Below, piece after piece: positions 41,767-51,278 of a stretch of 64,000 bases of DNA. Source of the DNA: Seminavis robusta. Taxonomy: Eukaryota; Bacillariophyta; Bacillariophyceae; Naviculales; Naviculaceae. The DNA lies in contig CAICTM010000055.1 in assembly GCA_903772945.1 (NCBI GenBank), positions 1-64,000 on the forward strand, read 5' to 3'. Below the pieces are notes generated by a model. That model worked only from the letters and a program-made list of their open reading frames with translations. It was not told the origin of the DNA and made no database searches. The translations under genes and the position numbers were made by a program. Numbering within the stretch: the stretch's first letter is position 1; each line of letters opens with the position of its first letter.

Positions 41767-43443
41767 CTAGTAGTGCTGATTGAAGTCTTCCACCCATTGC
41801 TGTACTTTGCCTCGGATTTCAGTTATCAAACCTTGTTGACATTGCACCGCTCCATCCCGGTGAGCACTGCCCGGAGCCTTTTTCCAACCAGCAAAGTTCA
41901 CTTCGAGTTCATCGTGTGAAGTGCTGCAAATGTCCGGGATGTGCAGTGTACCCTCCGCAACGGCCTCGTCATCATCGTCGTTTCGAATTTCCAATTTGAG
42001 CTTGACGTGATAATCAAAAATGTATCGTTTCTTTCCATTGGTAATGGCTACACTGGCATCGCCTGTCAAACTATCCACCTTGGAGATTGTTGCCGTGTAT
42101 GGTTGCTTTTGGCATTTCGCTTGAAGCAATCGGTCCCGCAACTTGTCAGTACACCACTTGGTGGTATCCTTCTCCTCCCATGTTCCGGCTTGATTCCATG
42201 CCGAGGGTCGTTTCTTTTTACTATCGGCACTGTCGCCACTGGCAGCAGCGTTCAAGAGTGTAGGGGTCGATGATTGCTCCAGTCGCTGCGGAGCGATATT
42301 GCCAATGATTTTCTTTTCGTGCTCCGATTGCTCTCGGGTAAAGTAGCTGGTGACTCGACCATCTGCAGTTTTCTTGTATCCTCGCAAGGACGCCAATTCG
42401 GTGGCTGTGAGCTCGTCGTCACTCGAGTCGCTTTGTTCGGCCTTTTTGGCGGCCGCTGCCGCTTTTTTAGCAGCTTGTTGTGCCTTTCGTTCCTCCTTTT
42501 GTCGTTTTTCTTCTTGTTTTTTTCGCTCGTCTTCTTCTGCTTTCCGCTCCTTTTCCCAATCGTCAAAGGAGATGGCTTCGTCGCCTTTGGCCATGCGCTT
42601 GACGCATTCATCTTCCCATTGCTGTTTGCGTTGTTCCAATTCTTTCGCTTCCTGTTCTTTCTTTTTCTTTTCTGCCTCTACCTTTTTCTGTTTCTCCTTT
42701 TCCTTGTCTTCGTAGAGAGAAGAGCCCTTTCCAGAAGACGAAAATGCCGATGCCAGTGCTTTCTTTTGTTTGGTCTTGTAATCGACCAGTGTCTTTTTGA
42801 CCAACGCGAGTTCCTTCTTGACGGCAGCGTTGCTGGCATCATGCTTGAGTGCTTCTTTGAGGTCATCTCTGGCTAGTTCCAAGTCTCCCATCTTTTTATG
42901 CGCACAAGCTCTTCGATAGAGAGCCTTGACATTTTTGGGATCAATCTTGAGCGACTTGGTCGCAATGTCGCGACTGACCTTTGTCTTGTTTTGCTTGAAA
43001 AAGACCATGGACAAGTTGTTCTGCAGTGTCACCAGCAGCGCTTTCACTTGTTCATCTCCCGTGTTGCTCTTGTTGAACGGTTTGAGCAGATTGGTCCCTT
43101 TTCGGTATTCCCTGACTGCCTTGTCCAGTGCATTGGCTTTGAAGTGAGCATTGCCCTCCTCTTTGTGATTGGTAGCTTTGACCAGCACCAAGTACGGATC
43201 TTCCGAAGGAGGAGTCGCAAGGTCAGAGTCTTCGGATCCAGTAGAGCTAGTGTCGTCGTCGTCGTCATCCACATGTTCTTCCGTGTCATTGTTCTTGGTG
43301 TCATCGGCAGGATCCACATCCGCCGTCTTGTCGTTGTCGGCATCTTCTTGGGTTGATGCGGTCTCGGGATTGGCAGTAGCGTTGGTACTAGGAGGCGCGG
43401 CCGTTTCTCCCTCGCTTTTGGCTGCGTCTTGTGTTTCCGCCAT
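41767..43443 (-). CDS. Hsp90 co-chaperone-like protein: TPR clamp plus Aha1 N-domain
   Basis: 558 residues from ATG 43443, one exon. An acidic N-terminus (about 80 residues) is followed by three TPRs (about 85-210). KEEGNAHFK, NNLSMVFFKQNK and VKALYRRACAHKKMGDLELA carry Lys, Asn, Asn, Lys and Arg at the positions of the carboxylate clamp that grips the EEVD tail of Hsp90/Hsp70. A long Lys/Glu coiled-coil linker (about 225-345) leads to an Aha1 N-terminal-type domain. There SAWNQAGTWEEKDTTKWCTD matches the N-W-x-W-x-E-K-D-x-T-x-W signature, followed by ISKVDSLTGDASVAITNGKK, RYIFDYHVKLKLEI and GTLHIPDICSTSHDELEV. In Aha1 this domain binds the Hsp90 middle domain and stimulates its ATPase. No C-terminal Aha1 (AHSA1/START) domain is present. 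Confidence 0.87.
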   Translation of the reverse strand: MAETQDAAKSEGETAAPPSTNATANPETASTQEDADNDKTADVDPADDTKNNDTEEHVDDDDDDTSSTGSEDSDLATPPSEDPYLVLVKATNHKEEGNAHFKANALDKAVREYRKGTNLLKPFNKSNTGDEQVKALLVTLQNNLSMVFFKQNKTKVSRDIATKSLKIDPKNVKALYRRACAHKKMGDLELARDDLKEALKHDASNAAVKKELALVKKTLVDYKTKQKKALASAFSSSGKGSSLYEDKEKEKQKKVEAEKKKKEQEAKELEQRKQQWEDECVKRMAKGDEAISFDDWEKERKAEEDERKKQEEKRQKEERKAQQAAKKAAAAAKKAEQSDSSDDELTATELASLRGYKKTADGRVTSYFTREQSEHEKKIIGNIAPQRLEQSSTPTLLNAAASGDSADSKKKRPSAWNQAGTWEEKDTTKWCTDKLRDRLLQAKCQKQPYTATISKVDSLTGDASVAITNGKKRYIFDYHVKLKLEIRNDDDDEAVAEGTLHIPDICSTSHDELEVNFAGWKKAPGSAHRDGAVQCQQGLITEIRGKVQQWVEDFNQHY

Positions 43444-44166
43444 CTTGCTATCTTTGTTGGGAGGTCGATAGAGTTTTGCCTGGAATATCTATTCACTTTA
43501 CAGCCACCACACAAACAAAGGATGCTTGTGCTCTGTTGCCGGCCACAAAAATGGAAAAGCAGAGAAGACGTGGTTTGGAGCTTCGTCGAAATATTTTTGC
43601 TTGAATGAGATGACGTCATAGTTTAACCCAAGCCCTCGTTGAACGAAGGACGGTCAGTCACCGTGGTTCCAAGTGACATCGTGGATTTTATCGTGGAGGA
43701 ATGTGATCAGAATTTGGTCGGATAGCCCAAGCTACCGCAGTGTTGATCAAAGACTCCAATAATATGATCGGATAGCGGGATGGAGTGGCAGAGCAAATCC
43801 TCTATCTAGAAAGATCTCAAATCAGCGTAGACTTGGTAGAGATGCTAACTAAGTCGGATAGCCTGATGACACTCTCACTCAAATATGCTAGAAACCTCAG
43901 TCGGATAGCCTGATGACACTCTTACCAGCCAAGCAGCTACTAGCTACTATGCTTTCGCATGGCAAATCGAAAGATCTCAAACCAGCGTAGACTTGGTAGA
44001 GATCATACTAAACCGGTTATCCAATATCTTTGATTGCAAGGGTCATTTGATTGCGGAGAGAGATGCTCAGTGAGTGGCTTTTCCTGGTCTCACAATTCGA
44101 CAAGGTCGAAAACAAAAACACTACCTTTCTCCTTTGGAACTTTTATAGACCCTCAATTCAGGAACC
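43444..44166. promoter_or_regulatory. Upstream region of the vWD gene at 44167, with direct repeats
   Basis: 723 bases between divergent genes. A 35-base segment starting GAAAGATCTCAAATCAGCGT occurs at 43809-43843 and 43969-44003 with one difference, and AGTCGGATAGCCTGATGACA plus CTCT occurs at 43852-43875 and 43899-43922. Shorter GGATAGC copies lie at 43719 and 43768. This looks like local promoter duplication and could hold repeated binding sites. Confidence 0.6.
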
Positions 44167-45911
44167 ATGGTGAAGCTTTCTTTTTCCGCCTCGGCTTTCA
44201 TGCTTGCATCATTTGCGGCAACTGCTGTCCAAGCAAAACAAGTCATACTCTACCAGAACGACTTTGAGGCTCCCAAAGCGAGCCTTTCACCTGATCCTGC
44301 GAACCAGTTGCTCGCAACCCCAGGCAACGATGTCAAGTGAGTTTTGCATTCCTGTTCCTTGTTCCTTGACCACGTTGCAGCAGATTGCCCCCTGTTTTGC
44401 TGACATCTCCTCCTTCTCTCTTTACACAAAAGCACCAACTATGGTGCCCAAGGTGGCCCCAACCATGTCAAGACCACCCACGGCGATGGACATTTTGGCC
44501 AGCAGAACTCGGTGGAGACGCTGGTTGTTCATTCCACCTACAAGAGCCAGTATCCATATTCCGACCCCGACGGAAGGGCAGGGGACTACAGTATTGGTAT
44601 GCTTGCAGATTACCCAGCTGCGGCTACGAGTGACTTTCTCTGGCTGGATTTTACAGCTCCCTCTGGTCAGGACTACTTCAACGTTCAAGTCGACATTTCC
44701 GCAATTTCTGCATCCGGTGGCATGGGCCCAAACACGAAAGTCCCTGTCATTTACGATCTGATCTTGATCGATATGGCGAGTGGCCAGGAAGTGGTATTGG
44801 AAACCAAACGAATCACTGGGACGACAGCCCCGAATGACTACACCTTTGCTTGGACCCGCGGACTCGCGTCTTTCAACAAGGGCGATCGAACCGACCTTCG
44901 CATCAAATTCGATGCCATCCAACCATCCTACTCTGCTATTGACAACTTGCTTATCTATACAGACGAGGTGGAAGTGACCACCGTCACTCCCCCAGATACT
45001 CCCATTGCCGCATCCACCGCTAAGATGTCTGGAGATCCTCACGTGCAAGGGTGGGGCGGTCGCAAGTTTGATGTGAGTATGCATTGCACGGTTTCTGCTG
45101 CTTTTGACGGATTCCACTTGATAATTTGTGTTCCTAACAAGCATTGCTTTAGTTCCATGGTGGCTGTGATCTCGTCCTTCTCAGCCATCCCGAATTCGCG
45201 AACGGATTGGGCCTTCATGTTCACGTTCGGACGAAGATTCAGACTTGGTGGAGCTACATTGAAACTGCTGTGGTCCAGATTGGCGATCAAATGATCGAGA
45301 TGAGCGGTGGATCAAACGAAGACGGAGGGCCCAATGTTTGGGTCAATGGCGTGGCTGGTGCTAGGGCGATTATCGAGGATCCAAACCTGAAGGCTCTTGA
45401 GGAAGTGCTAGAAGCCCAGCTCGAAGGATTTCACATTACCTACCGAAAGCTTGACGCCAAGCAGCACAGGATCCGCATCGATTTCAACCGCGCGGGCGAT
45501 GCTATTAGTCTTCAAACCTACAAGGACTGGGTAGCCGTCAGCGTCAAGGCCAACAAAAAGGAGAATTTCAAGGGAACCATGGGTCTCATGGGACGATTCC
45601 CCAATGGCGATCTTGTTGCCAGAGATGGTGTATCGGTTATGGCTGACACGGATGCCTTTGGAAAAGAATGGCAGGTGCTGGCGTCTGAGCCCATGCTTTT
45701 CCACTCTATTGGTAATGTGCCAGCTTCAATGGAATGTGCCATGCCCTCCGAGAAAGCCACAGAAGAACAGCGAAAGCGCCGTCTTGGTGAATCTAGCATC
45801 AGTACGAAGGACGCGGAGCAAGCCTGCGCCAGAGTCAGCCCCTACGACCGCGACCAATGCATCTTTGATGTCTTGGCCACCAACGACATGGACATGGCGG
45901 GAGCCTACTAG
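44167..45911 (+). CDS. Secreted von Willebrand D-like protein with N-terminal lectin-like region
   Basis: Three exons, 44167-44336, 44433-45072 and 45153-45911; introns of 96 and 80 bases with GTGAGT donors; 522 residues. Signal peptide SASAFMLASFAATAVQA is followed by about 230 residues of beta-rich sequence (VILYQNDFEAP, then FNVQVDISAIS, then RTDLRIKFDAIQPSYSAIDN), which look like a jelly-roll carbohydrate-binding domain, though no family is certain. The vWD part begins SGDPHVQGWGGRKFD-FHGGC-DLVLL across the second intron and continues to TMGLMGRFPNGDLVARDG and TDAFGKEWQV. The end, RRLGES with AEQACARVSPYDRDQCIFDV and DMDMAGAY, matches the ends of the two PPC/vWD proteins, so the C-terminal tail belongs with the vWD module. 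It is probably an extracellular matrix or adhesion protein. Confidence 0.85.
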
Positions 45912-47812
45912 CTACTAGTTCCACCGACTGATCCAAGCTGTATCATGTGCGATTACTACGATCCGCAACCAACCACACCACGCACGCCCACCAAAACAAT
46001 TGATTCTACATACATGTTCAGCCAGAAAAACGATTGCAGATCCCAGGGCAGCTCGTCAGCTGACCCCGGAGATCGCTTCAGCCATGGTGAAGCTTTCGAG
46101 TAGCCAACGGAAGCCTATAATAATATCAATTCAATCCCATTCAATAGTACTACTAGTACCGGTACGCCTTACAGCGACTGCCTGTCCTCTGTATGCAGCC
46201 GAAGGAAGCCGCAGCAGGAGAGTACGGTACCCCGCCACCACGTTTTGTGGTACAGAACAATGACATACCTAGAGCTAGCTAGCGCAAGCTGCGAACCATG
46301 ATACGAGAAGCAAACTAAAACGTGGTGGTTGCTTGTTACCATCCTCGTCCACCCAAAAGTTTGCTCCGAGCTCGCTAGCTCGGATATCTTCCAAAAGTCG
46401 AAGGCCTGATGATCGTCGTTGTACTGTTGGTGGCCTTGTCATCTCGAGGCACAGCTGGTTGACCAGCGTTTGCACCTCCCCAACATCGTTTCTTCCCGTG
46501 CGTCCAGCGTAGCTTGGCCCTGGCCAGGCGAGGTGCTTCTGATCATGAATGGAGGATAGCCACATCACTTACTTTTGCAGCAGCTTGTCTACGCTGCTGC
46601 TATGCGTGACGCAAGAAGTCCAATCCAGAAAACAAACGAGAAGTGGGGCGTCAGTTCCCTTTAGGTTGAAACAGCAGGAGATAACCTGCTGCCAGATTAT
46701 GAATCGCTTCTATCTAGCCTTATTGTTGCTTGCTCTGCGTTTTGAGCCTTATTGTTGCTTCTGGCTCTGCGTTACGGTAGCTTGTCCACGTCGAACCAGG
46801 CGTGATCTGATTGATGGAGGACAGACAGGACTGTGGTAGCAGCTTGTCTCGTCCGTCATTACCTACCGGTAGCGGAATTGCAGCAGTCAATTCAAAAGAG
46901 AGAGCGTCAGTTCTCTTTTACGTTGGCAACAGCAGGAGTTAACCTGCTGCCATGATTGCGACCGAAAGCGTCGGTACCGGAAGCAACTCCCGCGCCACGA
47001 CATCTCACAAGACAGGCTCATTGTGCGGCGTGGCGTAAAAACTTCCCGCGATCCTTGCCCATTCGTGCTTCAACGCCGAAGACAGCAGCTGGAGGTGGGG
47101 GCGGGGGTGGGTCCGCTTCTTTTCCGTCAAGAATGGTGTTTCGCTTTGGAAAGAACAATTCGAAGCAGCTGATCCCTTTGTATGGTGACAATGACGACAA
47201 TTTGCAAGCTGCTTCTGGCTCACTGGTGCAACTACGAAGTCATTACATAAATGTAGTCTCATCTTCTGACCACGAATGAGCCATTATGAGTGCAGAAAGC
47301 TAATAGACACAAAGAACAGAACGAGAGCAGCTGCTGCCTATGGCACGTTAACCAGACTAGGTCATTGACTGTCAGTGATAGTCCATAGCATCTCATATTT
47401 TGCTGTTCCGGGCGCCACGCACTAGCTGTAGAATTTTTTAATGTGTGCTGACAATGCATTGATGGGAGCAATCACAAGCTGTTCCTTTCTCAAAGACTGT
47501 CCTTGGAGCGTTGATGCCTCGTCCTTGGCTTTCTCATTCCTACCATACGAATTAATTAGACCTAAACACATTGAGTGAAGCGTTGTATAGCTGTTGTATT
47601 CACCTTGCTTCTCGAGTTGAGACGGGAAGCGCAGCTGTCCAATTGCCTTCTGCCACAAAACTGAAACTTGTTGATTATTCCAATCGAACTGGCTAAAAAG
47701 AGTGCAAAAGTCCACTCACCAAACTTACTTTCCTGGAAGACTACCTTTCTTTACTCATTTCAACTATCCGCCGAACTTTTCTCATAAACAGTCCGTTACG
47801 TTATCTATCACC
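45912..47812. repeat. Intergenic DNA with a diverged duplication containing a hairpin
   Basis: Copies at about 46578-46693 and 46838-46951 share GCAGCAGCTTGTCT at the start, GCGTCAGTTC in the middle and CAGCAGGAG(A/T)TAACCTGCTG at the end. In both, CAGCAGG pairs with CCTGCTG around a 6-base loop (46672-46691 and 46930-46949). Another small tandem copy, CTTATTGTTGCTT with CTCTGCGTT, lies at 46718-46775. No gene is called here. Confidence 0.6.
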
Positions 47813-48751
47813 ATGTCTCTCGCGTCTCTCACGACGGCAGCCAACACGCTGAAACTCCTTTCCCAGGATGCTACAACCGACCTCACATCATCGTCATCGT
47901 CATCATCATCATCATCAGTCCGTGACAAGCTGTACCCAACGGAAGCTCCATCCAAAGGAACCGACTCACCAAGTTGTGGCCCCAAAGAGCTAGCATCTGC
48001 AAGCTCCGAAGCAGTCCTGGTGGAACAAGAAGAAGAAGAAGAACTGAGTGCCAATCCCATTGAATACCTAGAGCAGTTGTTTGCAAAGTATGGTATCAAT
48101 CTGAAGAATCGAAGACGGAAACGCCCCGTCATGTCCCTCCCTGCCGACAATGACAACGACATGTTTGAACAAGTGGATGCCTACGACATGGAAACGGCTC
48201 GTGCCGTGCGTGCAGGAGACTTGGACACACTACGACAACTCTACCACGACAAGGGCTACTCGCTCAGTGCCTGCAATCGGTTTGGGGAATCTCTCTTGCA
48301 CATGAGCTGTCGTCGTGGTCATGCTTCCATGGTGCGATTCATGCTGGTCGAAGCCAAAGTCAATCCTCGTGTCATGGATGATTTTGGTCGGACCGCCTTT
48401 CACGATGTCTGCTGGTCGTCGCAACCCAATCTGGAAACCATGGACGTACTCCTGCAAGTCTTGCCGCCGATTGGACTCTTGATGCAAGATGCGCGGGGGA
48501 ATTCACCGTTGGAATATGCGCCCCGCAAACACTGGCCCGTGTGGCTCGAGTATCTGCAAGAACGGGAACACATCTTTGTGAACTGGATTCGGGAAAAGAG
48601 GGAGCGAGTGGCACTAACGAGACAGCACAAACAGCAAGAGATCGAGAAACTTCGACGCGCGGCCAACCACATTAAGGGTATTGCCAGTCCTCCTCTCCAA
48701 AGCCCTGCTCCTCCTGCGCATCGAGTCGAGATGAATTCGTTGGCTGCTTAG
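47813..48751 (+). CDS. Ankyrin-repeat protein
   Basis: 312 residues from ATG 47813; the frame extends upstream without a better start. A Ser run (about residues 25-35) and an acidic stretch (VEQEEEEEL) precede a basic patch (NRRRKRP). Residues about 120-225 hold ankyrin repeats: ETARAVRAGDLDTLRQLYHD, then GESLLHMSCRRGHASMVRFM, then GRTAFHDVCWSSQPNLETMD, then GNSPLEYAPRKHWPVWLEYL. A charged helix (EKRERVALTRQHKQQEIEKL) follows. Ankyrin repeats mediate protein contacts. Small ankyrin proteins of this plan (disordered acidic start, three to four repeats, charged helix) are common in diatoms; the partner is unknown. Cytosolic or nuclear, with no signal peptide. Confidence 0.85.
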   Translation: MSLASLTTAANTLKLLSQDATTDLTSSSSSSSSSSVRDKLYPTEAPSKGTDSPSCGPKELASASSEAVLVEQEEEEELSANPIEYLEQLFAKYGINLKNRRRKRPVMSLPADNDNDMFEQVDAYDMETARAVRAGDLDTLRQLYHDKGYSLSACNRFGESLLHMSCRRGHASMVRFMLVEAKVNPRVMDDFGRTAFHDVCWSSQPNLETMDVLLQVLPPIGLLMQDARGNSPLEYAPRKHWPVWLEYLQEREHIFVNWIREKRERVALTRQHKQQEIEKLRRAANHIKGIASPPLQSPAPPAHRVEMNSLAA

Positions 48752-49436
48752 GTATCTAGCAGGTCTAGACCCTTGCGATGTTGGAGAAACAAGGTTGCTT
48801 GGGCGCCTTTTTGTTCGCCGCAAGTAATTGTTGGAGCGGTGACACATTCCAGAATACCCTCTCCTCTCTAGAGGCGGAAGCAGATGCGCAAGAGGGATCA
48901 GGAACCGATGAATCAGCTTCTGCTGGAGTCCTCCCAATCTGTTTCACCAAGCATGAATCATGCACGTATGAGTTATTGGCAGATTCGATTCGGTGCCGCC
49001 AAGCCGCAAGGAACACGCCGGTATCCTAACGCTTCTCGCACTCAGTCAAAGCTGTCCTTGGGATAAACCATGGATGCGTTCATACAGTACGGTACGATCT
49101 ATAGAGAACGAACTATACCAGTTCTCCTAACATTACTAGCATGTTTAAGGCGATATTTGTGTAATACGCTGTACCATCATCTCTCTTGCTTCCTAACTAT
49201 TACGTTAGATAGCAGCTCCAGTGAAAACATCAACCCTTTTCCTTGAGAGGTAGCACCATGGATGCCCCCGGAGGTCAAAGGTTCCAGAAAGAACGAACTT
49301 TACCGGCTCTCCTACCAGAACCTGTAGCATATTTTAAAAGGCGATATCATGTTATACGGTAGGATCATCCTTCTTCCTACCTCATAGAAAGTTAGTTAGC
49401 TAGCTAGCCAGCTCCAGTGGAAAGCCTCAACCCTTC
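48752..49436. repeat. Intergenic DNA with a diverged tandem duplication of about 190 bases
   Basis: Copy 1 (about 49100-49250) and copy 2 (about 49294-49451) share GAACGAACT(A/T)TACC, then CTCCTA, GTAGCAT or CTAGCAT, then GGCGATAT, GTAATACG or GTTATACG, CAGCTCCAGTG, and CAACCCTT(T/C)TCCTTGAGAG. The second copy runs into the 3' region of the SelW-like gene. The purpose is unknown. Confidence 0.6.
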
Positions 49437-49480
49437 TCCTTGAGAGACCACAGCTTTGTTTCAAGAAGCCGGTCCGTCAT
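49437..49480 (-). promoter_or_regulatory. Weak SECIS-like stem-loop candidate
   Basis: On the minus strand, ATGA (49480-49477) precedes a stem GGACC+GGCTT pairing with AAGCT+GGTCT (a GT bulge on the 3' side), and the loop CTTGAAACA carries unpaired A residues. It lies about 160 bases past the stop of the SelW-like gene, a usual place for a SECIS. The expected GA partner of the ATGA core is not clearly opposite, and the distance from ATGA to the loop A's (15 bases) is a little long, so this is only a candidate. Confidence 0.2.
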
Positions 49481-49636
49481 CAAACTATTCCAATGGTTGA
49501 AACGGTCCAGCCTCTGTCATTCAGCCTTGATCTCTCTCCAGAAGGGCAAGAACCTTCCACTATGCATTCAAACTTCCTCTAGCTAGCTAGCTAGCTCCGA
49601 CGGCATGCCTTTCTTTCTTGTTGTCCCACTGCTCAC

Positions 49637-50097
49637 TTAGACATTTTCCTTTTTGTATTTCATCAATGCTTCCTTGAGCTGATCAACTCCCGGACCGCGA
49701 TAGTCATCGGACATGTCCCGTTGGGTAAACGTAGCAATTTCGTCCCCCGAAGTGGTTTCATCGACCGTCATGGTCGGTTGCTTGACACGAGCCGTCCGTT
49801 CCCACTCTACCTGTACCCCGGGGAAGACCTCATGGATAATGTCAACGGCCATGTCTCGTGCCTCGGGTCCATGAGGATGTCAGGCTCCGGCGTAGTAAAC
49901 TACAGTACAGTCGCAGTCGGGAAGAAAAACTAAGTGAGCAGCAACGACGACGATAGATTCGCAGGCAGTACGTGTAATTGGGCATCAAAGAAATATTAAT
50001 TACCCTTGAAGGCAAAGTTCAATTCCTTGGATGTGGCAGGGACGCGTCCCATGGCGTTGCAGTTGGAGGAGATGCGAGTTTTGAATCCAGAAGCCAT
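49637..50097 (-). CDS. SelW/Rdx-like selenoprotein candidate with in-frame TGA
   Basis: Exon 1 50097-50004 and exon 2 49929-49637, with a 74-base intron (GTAATT...CACTTAG, phase 1), give 128 residues if TGA at 49882-49880 is read through. Around it the frame reads CDCTVVYYAGA-TGA-HPHGPEARDMAVDI and IHEVFPGVQVEWE. This lines up with selenoprotein W (VVYCGAU followed by about 18 residues and EFPG), placing the TGA exactly at the selenocysteine. SelW-type Rdx proteins are small thioredoxin-fold redox proteins. The usual Cys three residues before Sec is Ala here (AGAU instead of CGAU). The end VDQLKEALMKYKKENV fits the family's last helix. The splice sites and the continuing similarity on both sides of the TGA argue against a plain stop. 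A Cys-less decayed copy is the alternative. Confidence 0.6.
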
Positions 50098-50234
50098 CTT
50101 GTTTCTCCGAGATAAGTTTGTGTTTGTGAGAGAACAGACAGCCGTAGGCTAGTGCCCTCAACTAGCATTTATCTAAAGGCAAAGGTTTCAATTTTATTGT
50201 ATGTTTCTTAAAGCCAAGGCTAATCAGTCGCAGT

Positions 50235-50328
50235 GATAGCTTTAATCTTACTAGGGAAACCGCACCATATGTACGTGTTCGCTTTGATAGCCTTAATCTT
50301 ACTAGGGAAACCGCACCATATGTACGTG

Positions 50329-50331
<3 letters not shown>
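50235..50331. repeat. 51-base tandem duplication
   Basis: GATAGC(T/C)TTAATCTTACTA followed by GGGAAACCGCACCATATGTA and CGTG occurs at 50235-50277 and 50286-50328, 51 bases apart. It runs directly into a CA microsatellite (about 50329-50354). Confidence 0.8.
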
Positions 50332-50355
<24 letters not shown>

Positions 50356-50359
<4 letters not shown>

Positions 50360-50408
50360 AGATAAAGTTCAAAAGGCCCTCAGCTTGCTAGCTGGTAGTT
50401 GAGGGCAA
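50356..50408. repeat. 53-base dispersed repeat with hairpin, copy 2
   Basis: Identical over 53 bases to 83-135, again following a CA run, with the same 9-base-pair stem (50377-50385 with 50397-50405). Sequence outside the 53 bases differs from the first copy. Confidence 0.75.
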
Positions 50409-51278
50409 AAATAAATGAGGAGATGTAACGCTACCGATCCTCGTCGAAGTATGGTAGGTATTCGCTGTGTCTAGCCGATCAGATTTTTTGCCGCTCTTCC
50501 TTCGTGGGCAACAGCAAGAGGCCGCCCGGGCAGTCCAGAGGTTCAGAACAGAGCGGAGTCGGGTCAGAGCAGCACCATGGCAGGTCGGAGCGAATGAGGT
50601 GTCGCGGTGTCATCATGGTCGAGGCTTCTCAAGAATTGAGGTTTGGATTGGTCAAATCGTTTGAGCTCTAACTCTAATGCAGTTCTATCACGTACAGTGT
50701 TCTAGTAATATCGGTACCGGTAGCCCAGCTACCAGATAGCTATTAGTGTGCAACTACTTACCGGTCACGGAGTCACGAGTCGATAAAAGTCACCATGGCA
50801 TAAATGGATGATAGGCGTGACGTGATACCGGTACCGTAGTCGCGGTCAGTCAGCTAAGTGGATGTGTACAGGCATATGTAACGGTACGGGACCCGGGAGC
50901 TAGGCTCACGAATTCGTGACTTCGAAAGCAACAAGTCCGAGTCAATAAATCACTGAAACCAGATTCCACTGCCCATACTTAATTAATCAGCCACTACTCG
51001 ACTGTAGTGAGCCAGTGAAGTTGTTCGTGACTCATGGTAGTAGAAGGAACCGGTACGGTACTCTCGCTAGCACTCTAAACGTGGATGGATCATCGGGATT
51101 CGCGCCGCCCATGGAAATCAATTGCCAGCGGCCATGCCAGATAGCAAATCCACCACCCACCTCAGCTTCATCCTTCATCCTCCTCTCATCTCACAATCTC
51201 ACAATCTCACAATCTCAATCCAGGAGAAAGCCACAAAGCCTCAGAATTCCAATCTTGTTCACCTCACCATCGGCAACC
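50409..51278. other. Intergenic DNA upstream of vWD copy 2
   Basis: Rich in GGTACC/ACCGGTA palindromes (50715-50765, 50828-50890, 51048-51062). The last about 100 bases, with CTCACAATCTCA repeats, resemble the upstream region of the paralogous gene at 31796. No gene is seen. Confidence 0.5.
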
